This document shows, piece by piece, positions 28,053 through 36,751 of a stretch of DNA of 64,000 bases; positions within the stretch are counted from its first letter, which is position 1; the number at the start of each line of letters is the position of its first letter. A program made the position numbers and the translations under genes. The notes beneath the pieces were generated by a model. That model searched no databases and had not been told where the DNA came from. It saw nothing but the letters and a program-made list of their open reading frames with translations. Origin of the DNA: Rhizobiales bacterium YIM 77505 (GTDB lineage: Bacteria > Pseudomonadota > Alphaproteobacteria > Rhizobiales > Beijerinckiaceae); the NCBI GenBank assembly GCA_000745135.1, contig JQNH01000001.1, positions 3,767,501 through 3,831,500 on the forward strand, written 5' to 3'.

Positions 28053-28886
28053 ATGAGTTCATCCCCCCCGCCGGGCCTGGCCGACCTGCGCCGCGAGATC
28101 GACCGCATCGACGAGGCCATGCACCGGCTCCTCATGGAGCGGGGTGAGATCATCGACCGGCTGATCACGGTCAAGAAGACCTCCGAATCTGGCTCCGCCT
28201 TCCGGCCCGGGCGGGAGGCCGCGATGATGCGCGCCCTCGTCGAGCGTCATGCGGGGCTCCTGCCCCTCGACACGGTGGAGGGCATCTGGCGGGTCATCAT
28301 CGCCACCTTCACCTATGTCCAGGCGCCCTTCTCCGTGCATGCCGACATCTCGGGGGGCGACGCGCCGATGCGCGATTCGGCCCGCTTCCACTTCGGCTTC
28401 ACGGTGCCCTACCGGCCCCATCCGAGCGCCAGCGCCGTGATTGCGGCGGTGGCGCGGGCGCGGGGGGATCTCGGCATCTTCCGCCTCGATCAGGGCGTCT
28501 CGGCCGGCCCCTGGTGGCAGGAGCTTGTCGGCGAGAGGCAGCCGAAGGTGATCGCGCGGCTGCCCTTCATCGAACGGCCCGACCATCCGGCCGGCACCCC
28601 GGTCTTCGTGATCTCCAAGCCGCTTGCGGATGCGGCCGTGCGTGACGTGGTGCTCTATGCCGCCCGCTTCGAACGCTGGCGGGAGGCGGCACGCAAGGCG
28701 CTGGAGGCGCTCGGCGGCGAGGTCATTGCCAGCGCTGGGGCGCCTCAAGGCCTGTCGGTGCTTCTTGCCCTGCCCGGCATGGTCGAGGCGGGTCGTCTGC
28801 GCGAGGCCGTGACCTCGGCCGGCGCGGAGCTCGTCGATCTCGTCGAGGTCGGCAGCCACGCCGAACGTTTCCGGGTGAAATCCTGA
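28053..28886 (+). CDS. Chorismate mutase (AroQ type) with C-terminal domain
   Basis: The 277-residue protein has an N-terminal AroQ helical domain (about 8-95: LADLRREIDRIDEAMHRLLMERG, with conserved Arg, Lys and Glu positions that line the chorismate pocket). The remaining 180 residues (from about 95) do not look like prephenate dehydratase and include a region ending VVEVGSHAERFRV-like. Such two-part proteins are usual in Rhizobiales; the C-terminal part may bind aromatic effectors. Chorismate to prephenate feeds TyrC two genes on. ATG 28053 is preferred over GTG 28035. hisC begins 185 bp later. Confidence 0.9.
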   Translation: MSSSPPPGLADLRREIDRIDEAMHRLLMERGEIIDRLITVKKTSESGSAFRPGREAAMMRALVERHAGLLPLDTVEGIWRVIIATFTYVQAPFSVHADISGGDAPMRDSARFHFGFTVPYRPHPSASAVIAAVARARGDLGIFRLDQGVSAGPWWQELVGERQPKVIARLPFIERPDHPAGTPVFVISKPLADAAVRDVVLYAARFERWREAARKALEALGGEVIASAGAPQGLSVLLALPGMVEAGRLREAVTSAGAELVDLVEVGSHAERFRVKS

Positions 28887-28926
28887 CGGAGCTGGGGTAG
28901 AGCGTAGCGCGATCACAGCTCGCGCT

Positions 28927-29042
28927 GTCATTCCGGGGCGCACCGAAGGAGCAAGCCCGGAACCAGAAACGCCGCCGCTGTCTCCCATGCGCCGTCGTGT
29001 CTCTGGATCCCGGGCGGCTCGCCGCGCGGGCTCCGGGACGGC
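28927..29042. repeat. Long imperfect palindromic repeat (REP-like)
   Basis: The left arm opens GTCATTCCGGGGCGCACC and runs through GAGCAAGCCCGG and AACCAGAAAC. The right arm, read as its complement, opens GCCGTCCCGGAGCCCG and runs through AGCCGCCCGGGATCCAGAG. The two halves match well and can fold into one long hairpin. It is the widespread Rhizobiales palindromic repeat type, sitting in the gap between the chorismate mutase gene and hisC. It helps place the hisC start at 29072, since an upstream start would read through it. Confidence 0.7.
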
Positions 29043-29071
29043 AGCGCAAGCCTATGCCGCACGGAAGAGAG

Positions 29072-30175
29072 ATGTCCGCCCGTCCCGTCCCCCGCCCCGG
29101 AGTCCTGTCGATCGAGGCCTATGTGCCCGGCAAGAGCGCCGCCCCGGGCGTGCCCAAGGTCTATAAGCTTTCATCGAACGAGACGCCCCTCGGTCCCAGT
29201 CCCAAAGCTGTCGCCGCCGTGAAAGCAATGGCCGGTGAGCTCGAATACTACCCGGACGGGGCAGCCACGGCGCTGCGGGAGGCGATCGCCGCCAAGTACG
29301 GCCTCGATCCGGCCCGCATCGTCTGCGGCGCGGGCTCGGACGAGCTGCTGTCGCTCCTCACCAACGCCTATGTGGGGCCCGGCGACGAGGGCGTCTTCAC
29401 GACGCATGGCTTCCTCGTCTACCGCATCGCCATCCTCGCCGCCGGCGGCACGCCCGTCATCGCCGAGGAGACGAACCACACGGCCGACGTGGATGCGATC
29501 CTCGCCAAGGTCACGCCACGGACGAAGATCGTCTTCCTCGCCAACCCCAACAACCCGACCGGCACCTATCTTCCCTTCGACGAGGTGAAGCGCCTGCATG
29601 CCGGGCTGCCGCCCCAAGTGCTGCTCGTCCTCGACGCCGCCTATGCGGAATATGTGCGCCGCAACGACTACGCCTCGGGCCTTGAGCTCGTCGCCACGAG
29701 CGAGAACGTGGTCATGACGCGCACCTTCTCGAAGATCTACGGGCTCGCCGGCCTGCGCCTCGGCTGGATGGTGGGTCCTGCGCATGTGGTGGACGCGGTC
29801 AACCGCATCCGCGGCCCCTTCAACGTCAACGCGCCTGCCATCGCGGCCGGCGTCGCGGCCCTCAGCGACGAGGCGCATGTGGCGGCGGCCGTCGCCCACA
29901 ACGACGAGTGGCTTCCGTGGCTGTCCCGCGAGATCGAGGCGCTGGGGCTCAAGGTGACGCCCAGCGTCGGCAACTTCCTCCTCATCCACTTCCCCGAGAC
30001 GCCGGGGCGGACGGCGAAGGAGGCGGACGCGTTCCTGACGAAGCGCGGGCTCATCCTGCGCGGCGTCGCCGCCTATGGCCTGTCCAACGCCCTTCGCCTC
30101 ACCGTCGGAACGGAAGAGGCGAACCGCCTGGTGGTGGCGGCGCTCGCCGATTTCCTGAAGGCCGGGGCGCGCTGA
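29072..30175 (+). CDS. hisC: Histidinol-phosphate/aromatic aminotransferase
   Basis: The 367-residue class I/II PLP aminotransferase carries the Schiff-base lysine Lys221 in [17 protein letters not shown], with NPNNPTGTY and the phosphate-binding Arg in [12 protein letters not shown]. HisC-type enzymes convert imidazole acetol-phosphate, and many in this lineage also act on prephenate or phenylpyruvate, which would suit its place between chorismate mutase and tyrC. The ATG at 29072 has the ribosome site GGAAGAGAG. Its stop overlaps the tyrC start as TGATG. Confidence 0.93.
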   Translation: MSARPVPRPGVLSIEAYVPGKSAAPGVPKVYKLSSNETPLGPSPKAVAAVKAMAGELEYYPDGAATALREAIAAKYGLDPARIVCGAGSDELLSLLTNAYVGPGDEGVFTTHGFLVYRIAILAAGGTPVIAEETNHTADVDAILAKVTPRTKIVFLANPNNPTGTYLPFDEVKRLHAGLPPQVLLVLDAAYAEYVRRNDYASGLELVATSENVVMTRTFSKIYGLAGLRLGWMVGPAHVVDAVNRIRGPFNVNAPAIAAGVAALSDEAHVAAAVAHNDEWLPWLSREIEALGLKVTPSVGNFLLIHFPETPGRTAKEADAFLTKRGLILRGVAAYGLSNALRLTVGTEEANRLVVAALADFLKAGAR

Positions 30176-31119
30176 TGCCGGAACGCCTCGGGCCTGCGCG
30201 CGAGAGGCCGCTCGTCGCGCGGCTTGCCATCATCGGATTCGGGCTGATCGGCTCGTCCATTGCCCGCGCCGTCAAGCGCCTGAATCTCGCCGGCGCCATC
30301 ATCGCCGTCGACCACGACGAGGCGGTGCTTGAGCGCGTGCGGGAGCTCGCGCTCGCCGAGGAGACCACCATCGACCCCGCCGCAGGCGTGCGCGAGGCCG
30401 ACCTGATCATCCTCTGCATTCCGGTCGGCGCCTACGGGGCCGTCGCGCAGGCGATGCGGAACGGCTTGAAGGAGGGCGCCATCGTCTCGGACGTGGGCTC
30501 GGTGAAGTCCTCGGTCATCACACAGGTGCAGCCCCACCTGCCGAGCGGCGTGCATTTCGTGCCCGCGCATCCGGTGGCCGGCACCGAGCATTCGGGGCCG
30601 GACGCAGGCTTCGCGACCCTTTTCCACAACCGCTGGTGCATCCTCACCCCGCCCGAAGGCACGCAGGAGGGCGCCGTCGCCACGGTGAAGGCCTTCTGGG
30701 CCGCCATGGGCGCCAATGTGGAGATCATGACCGCCCAGCACCACGACCTGGTGCTCGCCATCACGAGCCACGTGCCGCATCTCATTGCCTACAACATCGT
30801 CGGCACGGCGGCGGACCTCGAGACCGTGACCCAATCCGAGGTCATCAAGTTCTCGGCCGGCGGCTTCCGCGATTTCACCCGCATCGCCGCCTCCGACCCG
30901 ACCATGTGGCGGGACGTCTTCCTCCACAACAAGGAGGCGGTGCTCGAGATGCTCGGGCGCTTCAACGAGGACCTCGCCTCCCTGCAGCGGGCCATCCGCT
31001 GGGGAGACGGCGAGACGCTGTTCAACCTGTTCACGCGCACCCGCGCCATCCGCCGCGGCATCATCTCGGTCGGCCAGGAGACGCCCGAGCCCGACTTTGG
31101 CCGGCGTCGCGAGGAGTGA
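30175..31119 (+). CDS. tyrC: Prephenate/arogenate dehydrogenase TyrC
   Basis: The 314-residue NAD-dependent dehydrogenase makes the tyrosine precursor. An N-terminal Rossmann fold shows AIIGFGLIGSSIARAVK and the acidic VDHDEAV; the catalytic His and surrounding residues are in VPAHPVAGTEHSGPDAGF, and FRDFTRIAASDPTMWRDV is the helical domain hallmark. The ATG overlaps hisC (TGATG), so the two are co-translated. With the preceding mutase it forms a chorismate-to-tyrosine mini-pathway. Confidence 0.95.
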   Translation: MPERLGPARERPLVARLAIIGFGLIGSSIARAVKRLNLAGAIIAVDHDEAVLERVRELALAEETTIDPAAGVREADLIILCIPVGAYGAVAQAMRNGLKEGAIVSDVGSVKSSVITQVQPHLPSGVHFVPAHPVAGTEHSGPDAGFATLFHNRWCILTPPEGTQEGAVATVKAFWAAMGANVEIMTAQHHDLVLAITSHVPHLIAYNIVGTAADLETVTQSEVIKFSAGGFRDFTRIAASDPTMWRDVFLHNKEAVLEMLGRFNEDLASLQRAIRWGDGETLFNLFTRTRAIRRGIISVGQETPEPDFGRRREE

Positions 31120-31199
31120 CCCACGCCGGTCGCTCCCGGCAAGGCAGATCCTGCCTCCTCTTATCCCGGCGCCCGAGCGCGTGATCGCGGAGGGCCGCG

Positions 31200-31973
31200 T
31201 CAGCGCCGCTCCGCGCTCGGCGTGCTAGGTTCGTTGACAGGAGGCGGCGAGCTCGGCTCGTCCTGTCCTTCCCGCAGGAGGCGGTTCGAGGCCTCCTCGA
31301 TCCTGGTCTTCAGGAGATCGAAGAACGCGTCGCGGTCCAGCCCCGGGGGGATCGGCTCCAGGATTTCGATCACCACGGTGCCGGGCCTGCGCAAGAAGCT
31401 GCGGCGGGGCCAGAAGAGGCCGGTGTTGAGCGCCACCGGCAGGCAGGGGACGCCCAGGTTCTGGTAGAGATGGGCGACGCCGTACTTGTAGGCCGGCGGC
31501 GCTCCGGGGGGACGCCGGGTGCCCTCCGGATAAATGATCACCTGGCGGCCCGCCGCGGTCCTCTCCCCCGCCTTCGCGTTCATTCGGGCCAAGGCCGCCG
31601 ATCCGGCGCTGCGGTCGATCGGCACCATGCCAGCCCTGGCCATCGCCCAGCCGAACAGCGGAATCCACATGAGCTCCCGCTTCAGGATGAAGGTGAGGTT
31701 GGGGAAGATGGTGGCGAAGGTGAAGGTCTCGAGCGCCGACTGGTGCTTCGAGGCGACGAGGAGGCCGCCCTTGGGAATGCGCTCGCGGCCGCGGATCTCG
31801 ACCCGGGTGCCCGCGATGACGCGCAGCAACCACAGGGATGAGCGCCCCCACGCATCGGCGATCCATAAGATGGCGCGGTAGGGCATCAGGAGGGCCGGCA
31901 GGGCGACGAGGCACCACGCGGCGGTATTGAGATAGAAGGCGAGGTTGAAGAGGAGGGAGCGCACGACGAGCAT
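31200..31973 (-). CDS. plsC: 1-acyl-sn-glycerol-3-phosphate acyltransferase
   Basis: The 257-residue membrane enzyme acylates lysophosphatidic acid to phosphatidic acid. Two N-terminal hydrophobic segments precede the catalytic H-x4-D/E motif (SKHQSALETFT) and the substrate-binding YPEGTRRPPG motif. The proline-rich tail after residue 240 is variable. In relatives it sits next to ydcF-ftsX-ftsE; here an outer-membrane gene with an IS lies between. It converges with tyrC. Confidence 0.93.
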   Translation of the reverse strand: MLVVRSLLFNLAFYLNTAAWCLVALPALLMPYRAILWIADAWGRSSLWLLRVIAGTRVEIRGRERIPKGGLLVASKHQSALETFTFATIFPNLTFILKRELMWIPLFGWAMARAGMVPIDRSAGSAALARMNAKAGERTAAGRQVIIYPEGTRRPPGAPPAYKYGVAHLYQNLGVPCLPVALNTGLFWPRRSFLRRPGTVVIEILEPIPPGLDRDAFFDLLKTRIEEASNRLLREGQDEPSSPPPVNEPSTPSAERR

Positions 31974-32042
31974 GAGCCAGGGCGTCTAGAGGCGCTCCTC
32001 CATGGCCTAAAGCGCTCCGGGATTCCAGTCTCGAAAGAACAG

Positions 32043-32067
32043 GCGGCCCGGTCGTCAACCGGGCCGC
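32043..32067 (-). terminator. Perfect 10-bp stem-loop between plsC and OMP gene
   Basis: GCGGCCCGGT and ACCGGGCCGC pair perfectly around CGTCA. Read leftward it is followed by CCTGTTCTTT, a weak U-rich run. It lies upstream of plsC, so a terminator role is odd unless a leftward transcript crosses here; it may be a relic of rearrangement. Confidence 0.45.
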
Positions 32068-32700
32068 ACAGGAATGAAAGCCAGACCCCTGAAAGTGACA
32101 CTGCGGTGCCATGGGTCAGTGGTGCTGTCAACTGCCTCACCTAAGGGTAACACGCTGTAATCACGAAGCTATTCCTGTGTTGCGCAGTCGCCACGGACTT
32201 CTCTCGGGAAGTGCGTTAGGAAGGCGCCGCTCCACAGCTGGAGGAATAAGAATGAAGAAAATCCTAGTATCGACTGCGTTTCTTGCCGCGATGGCCACCA
32301 CGTCGATCGCGGCTGATCTTCCCCGTCGCCAGTCCGCGCCGGCTCTGCCGGCCGTCCCGGTCTTCACATGGACTGGCTTCTATGTTGGCGCCCAAGCCGG
32401 CTATGCGTGGGGGCAGGACGAAACGAAGCTGTTCCTTGACGGGGCGCCCGTCGATGTCGGCGTCTCGACGGATTACGATGTCGATGGGTTTGTTGGCGGC
32501 GTGCATGCCGGCTTCAACTATCAAATCGGCTCCTTTGTTCTGGGTGTCGAGGCCGATGCCGAGCTTGCCGGGGTTGATGGCAGCCTGACGGTGACGGACC
32601 CCACCCTTCCCGGCCTCTCTGCCGGCGTTACAACCGAGCTGAACTGGCAGGGTTCGCTGCGCGCCCGCCTCGGCGCCGCCTTCGACCGGGCCCTCGTTTA

Positions 32701-33739
32701 GAGCACGCTCTGTTTAGACGGAAGCATAGCCGGCGTTTGTCAGGTAGTTGGCGCATTCCGTGGGTGAGAAGAGCTCGAGAAGGTCGCCCAGCTTTCGCCA
32801 GGTGGCCTCGACGGTGCGGGCTTCGGCCCTGCGGATCAGGTGCTTGAGCTTGGCGAAGAGCTGCTCGATCGGGTTCAGGTCGGGGCTGTAGGGGGGCAGG
32901 AACAGAAGATGGGCGCCGGCGGCCCGGACGGCGCGTCGCGCGGCTTGCCCTTTGTGGCTGCCGAGATTGTCGAGGACGACGACGTCACCCGGAGCGAGCG
33001 TCGGAACGAGCACCTTCTCGACATAGAGGGTGAACAGCTCGCCGTTGATCGGGCCGTCGATGATCCAGGGAGCATCGATGCGATCGGCGCGAAGCGCGGC
33101 GATGAAGGTGAGCGTCTTCCAGTGGCCGTGCGGCACGCGGGCCGCAAGGCGCTGGCCGCGCGGTCCCCAGCCTCGCAGGGGCGCCATATTGGTCTTGACC
33201 CATGTCTCGTCGATGAAGACGAGCCGCCTTGCATCGATGCGGCCCTGATGGGCCTTCCAGCGCGCCCGCCTGCGGGCGATGTCAGGCCGCGTCTGCTCGG
33301 CCGGCAGCACGGTTTTTTTGAAGCTCAGTCCTTCGGCGTGCAGGAAGACCCAGACGGCGCGGCGGTCGCTCTTAATGCCGCGTTCGGCCAGTTCCATCAC
33401 CAAGCCGCGGGTCGTAAACGGTCCGGACCGGCAGCGCTCGCGCAGCCACTCGGCCAGCTCTCCGCGGAGCTTGGGTTTCTTGTGGCCGCCGACTTGGTCG
33501 GGCGCCAGCGAGCCCGTCTCGCGCTTGCGCTTCATCCACTTCGAGATGCAGGACGGGCTGATCCTGAGCGCCGCCGCCACCGCCCGCGTCGTCGCGCCCG
33601 CCTCGTAGCGGGCCACAGCCCGTTCGCGCAAATCCTCAGAGTAGGGTCGTGTCATCCAATGCTGGCCTCCCCCAGCACGGATCTTGAATCACACCCCGAC
33701 CTCAAACGGAATCCAATTCCGCTAAACCGAAGCGCGCTC
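32701..33739 (-). mobile_element. IS630-family insertion sequence, copy 2
   Basis: The element is 1039 bp, flanked by TA at 32699-32700 and 33740-33741. Terminal inverted repeats are as in copy 1, and the sequence matches copy 1 except for one substitution and one homopolymer base. Its transposase is intact, so this copy can plausibly move itself and copy 1. It disrupts the outer-membrane protein gene. Confidence 0.96.
32714..33655 (-). CDS. IS630-family transposase, intact
   Basis: The 313-residue DDE transposase has an N-terminal helix-turn-helix (MTRPYSEDLRERAVARYEAG..., AAALRISPSCISKWMKRKRE), a winged linker, and a catalytic core with Asp in VFIDETWVKTNM, Asp in VVLDNLGSHKG and Glu in NPIEQLFAKLKHLI. 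These match the DD34E-type spacing of IS630 elements. The A7 tract on the coding strand (T7 at 33313-33319) keeps the frame; the sister copy has A8 and is shifted. Confidence 0.95.
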   Translation of the reverse strand: MTRPYSEDLRERAVARYEAGATTRAVAAALRISPSCISKWMKRKRETGSLAPDQVGGHKKPKLRGELAEWLRERCRSGPFTTRGLVMELAERGIKSDRRAVWVFLHAEGLSFKKTVLPAEQTRPDIARRRARWKAHQGRIDARRLVFIDETWVKTNMAPLRGWGPRGQRLAARVPHGHWKTLTFIAALRADRIDAPWIIDGPINGELFTLYVEKVLVPTLAPGDVVVLDNLGSHKGQAARRAVRAAGAHLLFLPPYSPDLNPIEQLFAKLKHLIRRAEARTVEATWRKLGDLLELFSPTECANYLTNAGYASV

Positions 33740-34066
33740 TATGTGACCGGCGGCCTCGCCCTCGCCGACGTCGAGAACGTATACAATGTGACGGTCGCGC
33801 CCGGAAACATCTTTGGCCTTCCGCCGAGCGTCGTCTCGGAGAAGTTCGATGACACGCTCCTGGGCGGGACGATCGGAGCGGGCGTCGAATACGCCTTTGC
33901 CAGCAATCTGACGGCGCGGGTCGAGTACCGCTACACCCAATTCGAGGATGTACGGAACAACTCAGCCTTCCTCGCCCCTGGCGGGTCGGCCAAGCAGGAG
34001 CCTGAGTTCCATACAGTCCGGGCCGGCGTCAGCTATAAGTTCTGACGTCTGGTCCTTGATCCGCGC

Positions 34067-34094
34067 ACGGCCCGGCAGGGATGCCGGGCCGTTT
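34067..34094 (+). terminator. Intrinsic terminator after OMP gene
   Basis: An 11-bp perfect stem (ACGGCCCGGCA with TGCCGGGCCGT) around the loop GGGA is followed by TT. It lies 21 bp after the outer-membrane gene stop and before the convergent ydcF, so it can end both transcripts. Confidence 0.8.
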
Positions 34095-34126
34095 ACGCTC
34101 GGACATGCGGCCCGTCGGTGAGCGGC

Positions 34127-34903
34127 TCAGGGCCGCTCCTCGGCCACGCGCATCGGGCGTTGGGGGCTGCGGTGGGCGGTGTCCGTCTCCGGCGGCCCCT
34201 CGATGCGGGTGCGGACCCAGCCGGCAAGGAACTTGACGTATTCCGATGCGAGAACCCGGGCGGCGACCGGGTTGCGCCACCACTCGTCGGGATTGACCGC
34301 CTCGTTCACCACGGCGAAGGGAAGCTTGCGGGCCTCCGGGAGCACGTTGTCGAGCTCCAGCAGCGTTCGCGGCATGTGGTAGTTGGAGGTGACGACGATC
34401 AGCGACTGGAACTGGTGGTCCTCCATCCAGCGCCGGGTTTCGATGGCGTTGCCGATGGTGTTGCGGGCGCGATAGTCGAGATCGACACAGCAGTCGAACA
34501 GCCGCCGCTGGCCGGGATTGAGGCGGGCGATCTCGCCGCGGCTGGTGCGCTCGTTCACGCCGGTGATGAGGAGCCGCTCGCCATAGCCCTTGGCCAAGAG
34601 GTCGATCGCATCCCCGATGCGCTGCGCCCCGCCGGTGAGCGCCACGATCGCGTCGGCGCGGCCGGCCGGCTCGCGCTCCCTGCGCTCGAGGGAGCCGACG
34701 AAGGCCAGAAAGCCGCCTCCGGTGGCGAGGATGAGCGCGGCAAGGCCCATGAGGGCGGCGCGCAGGGCGCGCCGGACCGCGGCCGGCGCTCTCACGGGCC
34801 GAACGGGCGCGCGCGGTCCATCGGGGACCTGCCACCCCCACCCGATGACCTCGGCCCCGTCAACGGCGCCCAGTCCTGACATGGCTCGCATTCGCGACGT
34901 CAT
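34127..34903 (-). CDS. YdcF family (DUF218) protein
   Basis: The 258-residue protein has one N-terminal membrane helix (about residues 45-70) and a DUF218 domain with RADAIVALTGGAQRIGDAIDLL, LLITGVNERTSRGEI and the conserved VVTSNYHMPRTLLEL. Family members are linked to envelope and peptidoglycan or capsule metabolism; YdcF binds SAM in one studied case. The ATG at 34903 fits; longer frames overlap ftsX antisense. It follows ftsX by 90 bp on the same strand, a conserved neighbour in Rhizobiales. Confidence 0.88.
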   Translation of the reverse strand: MTSRMRAMSGLGAVDGAEVIGWGWQVPDGPRAPVRPVRAPAAVRRALRAALMGLAALILATGGGFLAFVGSLERREREPAGRADAIVALTGGAQRIGDAIDLLAKGYGERLLITGVNERTSRGEIARLNPGQRRLFDCCVDLDYRARNTIGNAIETRRWMEDHQFQSLIVVTSNYHMPRTLLELDNVLPEARKLPFAVVNEAVNPDEWWRNPVAARVLASEYVKFLAGWVRTRIEGPPETDTAHRSPQRPMRVAEERP

Positions 34904-34992
34904 CGGCACCAAGAATATCGCCGAATGAGGCGATGATCGGGCATCATAGCGCACATCATCGATGGGTGAAGCTGACTGGAGGCTTAACGCCT

Positions 34993-35973
34993 CTAGCCTC
35001 TTGCCGGTGCCGTCAGGCCGCGCAGGAGGCGGCGCACGGTGGCGCGCGACACGATCGCCGCCATGGCGGCGATCACCGCCGCAACCAGGCCCGCGCCGGC
35101 GTAGCTGCGCCAGGTGAGGGCGAAGGCGCCGAAGAGCGCCTCGATCTGATCGCGGCTTGCGTCTCGGCTCCAAGCCTCGGCGAGCCAGCCGAGCAGCATC
35201 ACAAGGAGGAGGGCGGCCGCGCCTCCGATCAGCCCGCCCTTGAGGCCGAGATGGAAGAAGCGGCGCTGGAACTCGCGGGCGATGAAGGAATCCTGCGCCC
35301 CGACGAAATGCAGCACGTCCACCACCTCCCGGTTGGCGGCCACCACGCCGCGGGTCGCGAAGGCGACGGCAAGGCCCGCGGCCAGGAAGACGAGCGCCAC
35401 GATCGCCACGGCGACCGCCACGACGGTGCGCGCCATGGTCGACAGGCGGGAGAGCCAGAGGCCGTGATCGTCGAGGGTGGCGTTCGGGGTCTCCGAGCCC
35501 AGGCGCGCCTTGAGCCCGGCGAGATCCGCCTGGCCTCCCGGATGGAGGCGCAGGGCGATCAGGCGCGGGACGGGAAGCTCGCCAAGGTCAAGGCCAGCTC
35601 CGAGCCAGGGTTCGAGGAGGCGCTGGGCCTCCTCCTTCGAGAACGTCCTTACCTCGACGACGCCGGCCGTCGCGCGGGCGGCGGCGGCCGCTCGCGCCAC
35701 ATCCGCCTCGATGTCGCGCTGGTGGGTGGGACGGACCTGGATCGTCACCTCCCGGGCGATGGCCGACTGCCAATCGGCCGCCGCAGCGGCGACGAGTTCG
35801 GCTGCGCAGGTGCACAAGGCCGCCAGAAAGGTAAGGATGGCGATGACGCCGACGAGCGCCCGCGTTTCGGCCGACGCCGCCGGCACCAGCGGCGGGGTTC
35901 GGCTGCCGAGCGGCCGCATCACCGGCGGGTCGGCCGCTTCGCTGGCAATGGTCTTGGCGGCGGGATCAGACAT
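34993..35973 (-). CDS. ftsX: Cell division permease FtsX
   Basis: The 326-residue inner-membrane protein has an N-terminal helix, a periplasmic loop that in other species activates murein hydrolases, and three C-terminal helices with the FtsX domain (VVDVLHFVGAQDSFIAREFQRRFFHLGLKGG). It partners FtsE, whose stop lies 3 bp upstream of its ATG. The complex acts at the division septum. The N-terminal 50 residues are variable. Confidence 0.92.
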   Translation of the reverse strand: MSDPAAKTIASEAADPPVMRPLGSRTPPLVPAASAETRALVGVIAILTFLAALCTCAAELVAAAAADWQSAIAREVTIQVRPTHQRDIEADVARAAAAARATAGVVEVRTFSKEEAQRLLEPWLGAGLDLGELPVPRLIALRLHPGGQADLAGLKARLGSETPNATLDDHGLWLSRLSTMARTVVAVAVAIVALVFLAAGLAVAFATRGVVAANREVVDVLHFVGAQDSFIAREFQRRFFHLGLKGGLIGGAAALLLVMLLGWLAEAWSRDASRDQIEALFGAFALTWRSYAGAGLVAAVIAAMAAIVSRATVRRLLRGLTAPARG

Positions 35974-35976
35974 CGC

Positions 35977-36678
35977 TCACTCGTCGATGTGCAGCCGCCC
36001 GTCCCCGAGGACCAGCCGGCGGGCATCGACCTGATCCATCAGCGCGAGGTCGTGCGTCGCGAGCAGGACCGAGGTGCCAAGCCGGTTGAGCTCCACGAAC
36101 AGCCGCAGCAGCCGGCGGGCCAGGGAGGGGTCCACATTGCCGGTCGGCTCGTCGGCAAGCAGCAGCTCCGGCCGGGCGATGACCGCCCGCGCGATCGCCG
36201 CCCGCTGCTTCTCGCCGCCCGACAGGACCGCCGGCAAGGCGTGCATGCGATCCCCGAGCCCGACCCACCGCAACAGCTCCGCCACCTCCCCGCGGTAGCT
36301 TGCCTCCTCCCGGCCCTGCACGCGCAGCGGCAAAGCCACATTCTCGAAGGTGGTGAGGTGGCCAAGGAGCCGGAAATCCTGGAACACGATGCCCATGCGT
36401 CGCCGCAGCCGCGTGAGCGCCTCGCCCGAAAGGCCCGCGACGTCCTCGCCGAACAGGGAAATCAGTCCCCGGCTCGGGCGCACGGCGAGGAGGATCAGCC
36501 GAATCAGGGTCGACTTGCCGGCCCCCGACGGCCCCGTGAGGAACTGGAAGGATCGGGGCGCGATCGAGAAGGTCAGGTCGCGCAGCACCTCCGGGCCGGT
36601 CCCGTAACGGACGCCGACACTCTCGAACTGGACGACCGGCCGCCAGGGCGGCGGGGATTGAGGATGGTCCGCTTTCAC
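35977..36678 (-). CDS. ftsE: Cell division ATPase FtsE
   Basis: The 233-residue ABC ATPase energises FtsX. Walker A is GPSGAGKSTLI, the Q-loop lies in GIVFQDFRLL, the signature is LSGGEKQRAAIARAV, Walker B is LLLADEPTGNVD. The Thr-Gly-Asn in Walker B region is typical for FtsE. A GTG start at 36678 sets the length. It is divergent from the zinc-ribbon gene with 73 bp between, where the ftsEX promoter must be. Confidence 0.95.
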   Translation of the reverse strand: MKADHPQSPPPWRPVVQFESVGVRYGTGPEVLRDLTFSIAPRSFQFLTGPSGAGKSTLIRLILLAVRPSRGLISLFGEDVAGLSGEALTRLRRRMGIVFQDFRLLGHLTTFENVALPLRVQGREEASYRGEVAELLRWVGLGDRMHALPAVLSGGEKQRAAIARAVIARPELLLADEPTGNVDPSLARRLLRLFVELNRLGTSVLLATHDLALMDQVDARRLVLGDGRLHIDE

Positions 36679-36751
36679 GCGCCCTTAACCATATGGCCTG
36701 AAGCATAAGTCAACCGGCCGCGGCGACGACGCCGGTCGAGTGCGATTCGCC

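Larger units (their letters stand above)
32252..34045 (+). pseudogene. Outer-membrane beta-barrel protein gene split by IS copy 2
   Basis: The frame starts at ATG 32252 with a GGAGG ribosome site and a signal peptide (MKKILVSTAFLAAMATTSIA), then the Omp25/Omp31-like WTGFYVGAQAGYAWG and HAGFNYQIGSFVLGVEADAEL. It is cut at codon 150, where translation hits a TAG created by the IS end. After the IS the frame resumes at 33742 with YVTGGLALADVENVYN and ends in GVEYAFASNLTARVEYRY...VRAGVSYKF, the terminal strand with C-terminal Phe. Joining 32252-32700 with 33742-34045 gives 251 codons including stop. Without the last strands the barrel cannot assemble. Confidence 0.93.

Noticed and set aside
8610-33739. 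A composite transposon bounded by the two IS copies
   Set aside because: Each copy repairs its own host gene cleanly at a single TA, so they are two independent insertions. The interval holds core genes in conserved order.
32840-34045. A plus-strand frame joining the antisense of the IS to the 3' half of the OMP gene (401 codons)
   Set aside because: The IS half is the reverse of the transposase. The join is a by-product of the insertion and would lack a signal peptide.
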